From contig CAZXMO010000115.1 in assembly GCA_964641125.1 (NCBI GenBank), positions 1-6,985 of the forward strand: a stretch of 6,985 bases of DNA. The letters are read 5' to 3'. Shown piece after piece: positions 6,644-6,985 of this stretch (position 1 is its first letter; every line of letters begins with the position of its first letter). The notes beneath the pieces were generated by a model. That model had not been told where the DNA came from. It made no database searches and saw only the letters and a program-made list of their open reading frames with translations. The position numbers and the translations under genes are program-made. This DNA comes from JBKHAJ01 sp964641125 (GTDB lineage Bacteria; Spirochaetota; Spirochaetia; SPDA01; CAZSGZ01).

Positions 6644-6655
6644 CGAGTATACTCG
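6644..6655. promoter_or_regulatory. Perfect 12-bp palindrome upstream of the exported-protein gene
   Basis: CGAGTATACTCG is a perfect inverted repeat located 19-30 bp upstream of the ATG on the minus strand, just ahead of the ribosome-binding site. Its core GAGTATACTC combines the two arms found at 1259-1266 and 1286-1293 in the transporter promoter region. It could be an operator, or an RNA hairpin near the start codon. The TATACT inside it could also serve as a -10 element, but I see no good -35 element at 17 bp. Confidence 0.4.
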
Positions 6656-6696
6656 AACCCGCCGGAAAGGGCTACTGCGGCTTCCAATCGCTGCGG

Positions 6697-6717
6697 TAAA
6701 GAGAATAAAGAGAATAA
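6697..6717. repeat. Short 9-bp tandem repeat in the divergent intergenic region
   Basis: The unit TAAAGAGAA occurs twice in tandem (6697-6705 and 6706-6714), followed by a partial third copy TAA. It lies between the exported-protein gene and the hicA promoter. No function is evident. Confidence 0.7.
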
Positions 6718-6719
6718 GC

Positions 6720-6748
6720 TTACAAATACAGCATATGTGCTGTATATT
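6720..6748 (+). promoter_or_regulatory. Probable hicA promoter with an overlapping 20-bp palindromic operator
   Basis: A -10-like TATATT (6743-6748) stands 17 bp from a weak -35-like TTACAA (6720-6725). The spacer holds a palindrome with 8-bp arms ATACAGCA (6726-6733) and TGCTGTAT (6738-6745) around TATG. HicB antitoxins repress their own operons through palindromic operators, so this is the likely HicB or HicAB binding site. A start about 7 nt after the -10 would fall at or next to the GTG of hicA, implying a leaderless or nearly leaderless transcript. Confidence 0.55.
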
Positions 6749-6754
6749 AATAAT

Positions 6755-6913
6755 GTGACGGGAAAGGACCTTGTTAAGCTGTTGGAGAAAAACGGCTGGG
6801 AGCTTGATCGGATTAATGGTTCTCATCATATTATGGTCCGCGAGGGCTTTGCTCCGCTTTCGGTACCCGTACATGGAAAGAAAGAGCTCAGTAAAGGAAT
6901 CCTAAAAAACTAA
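6755..6913 (+). CDS. hicA: HicA-type mRNA interferase toxin, frame ends early at a slippery A-tract
   Basis: HicA toxins are small double-stranded-RNA-binding-fold ribonucleases that cleave mRNA on the ribosome. From GTG 6755 the frame encodes 52 residues starting VTGKDLVKLLEKNGWELDRINGSHH in pieces that match the family's first helix, the GW turn and the conserved GSHH motif, whose His (24 or 25) is catalytic. VPVHGKKELSKG then leads into the last helix. The frame stops at TAA 6911-6913 right after AAA AAC, cutting the final helix. A -1 shift at A_AAA_AAC (6904-6910) would add LKKHGGIE and end at TGA 6934-6936, giving 60 residues, a usual HicA length, and an ATGA overlap with hicB. The gene may be frameshifted by mutation or sequence error, or be recoded. 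No Shine-Dalgarno is visible before the GTG. The family call is strong; activity is uncertain. Confidence 0.85.
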   Translation: MTGKDLVKLLEKNGWELDRINGSHHIMVREGFAPLSVPVHGKKELSKGILKN

Positions 6914-6932
6914 AAAAGCACGGAGGAATAGA

Positions 6933-6985
6933 ATGATCGAATACCCCGCACGGATCCAATGGGATGAAGAAGATGAGGTGTATCA
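6933..6985 (+). CDS. hicB: HicB-type antitoxin, N-terminal fragment cut by the window end
   Basis: Only 17 full codons are visible: MIEYPARIQWDEEDEVY. A short strand of the YPA-I type followed by an acidic turn is how HicB antitoxins usually begin, ahead of the partially degraded RNase-H-like domain. HicB neutralises HicA and usually represses the operon. GGAGGA at 6922-6927 lies 5 nt before ATG 6933 and gives a strong ribosome-binding site, unlike hicA, which has none; this would favour antitoxin synthesis. Identification rests on this short N-terminus and on position directly after hicA. Confidence 0.75.
   Translation, partial: MIEYPARIQWDEEDEVY

Noticed and set aside
6626..6874. Upstream extension of the minus-strand exported-protein frame to an ATG at 6874
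   Set aside because: The extension overlaps hicA, lacks a ribosome-binding site and would place the clear signal peptide in the middle of the protein.
1..6985. tRNA or rRNA genes, CRISPR arrays, insertion sequences
   Set aside because: I saw no cloverleaf-like segments, no regularly spaced repeats, and no transposase-like frame or terminal inverted repeats.

Overview
The window looks like a piece of a moderately GC-rich bacterial chromosome, probably from a free-living or fermentative spirochaete. The main clue is the signal peptide of the binding protein, which ends in an FAGGQQ-type junction that I associate with spirochaetal solute-binding proteins. The small exported barrel-like protein fits a diderm envelope. 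Both points are recognition from memory, not database results.

Layout. (1) Bases 1-1208: the 3' part of a sigma-54 activating response regulator (receiver, AAA+, Fis-type helix-turn-helix) whose 5' end lies outside the window. (2) Bases 1209-1456: a regulatory region with clustered inverted repeats (1228-1293), an AT-rich stretch (about 1357-1390) and an exact -24/-12 sigma-54 promoter (1407-1424). (3) Bases 1457-5992: a four-gene operon. It encodes a periplasmic sugar-type binding protein, a double-domain CUT2 (RbsA-like) ATPase, an RbsC-like permease and a uroporphyrinogen-decarboxylase-superfamily protein with a methyltransferase-type metal site. (4) Bases 6011-6625, minus strand: a convergent small exported protein, possibly an outer-membrane barrel. 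(5) Bases 6755-6985: a hicA toxin gene and the first codons of hicB, with a 20-bp palindrome lying on the predicted hicA promoter.

How the genes work together. A partner kinase, not visible here, would phosphorylate the response regulator. The regulator would bind the repeat cluster about 150-180 bp upstream and open the sigma-54 promoter in front of the binding-protein gene. The transporter would import a sugar or sugar-like solute of unknown identity, and the cytoplasmic UroD-like protein would act on it or on a derived group. The most unusual aspects are sigma-54 control of a CUT2 sugar importer and the fixed placement of a metal-dependent methyltransferase-like protein as the last gene of that operon.

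Two further points stand out. A GAGTATAC/GTATACTC motif occurs both in the activator-site region and, as a perfect 12-bp palindrome, just upstream of the minus-strand exported-protein gene. The hicA frame stops early at a canonical A_AAA_AAC slippery heptamer, and a -1 shift there restores a family-like C-terminus ending in an ATGA overlap with hicB.
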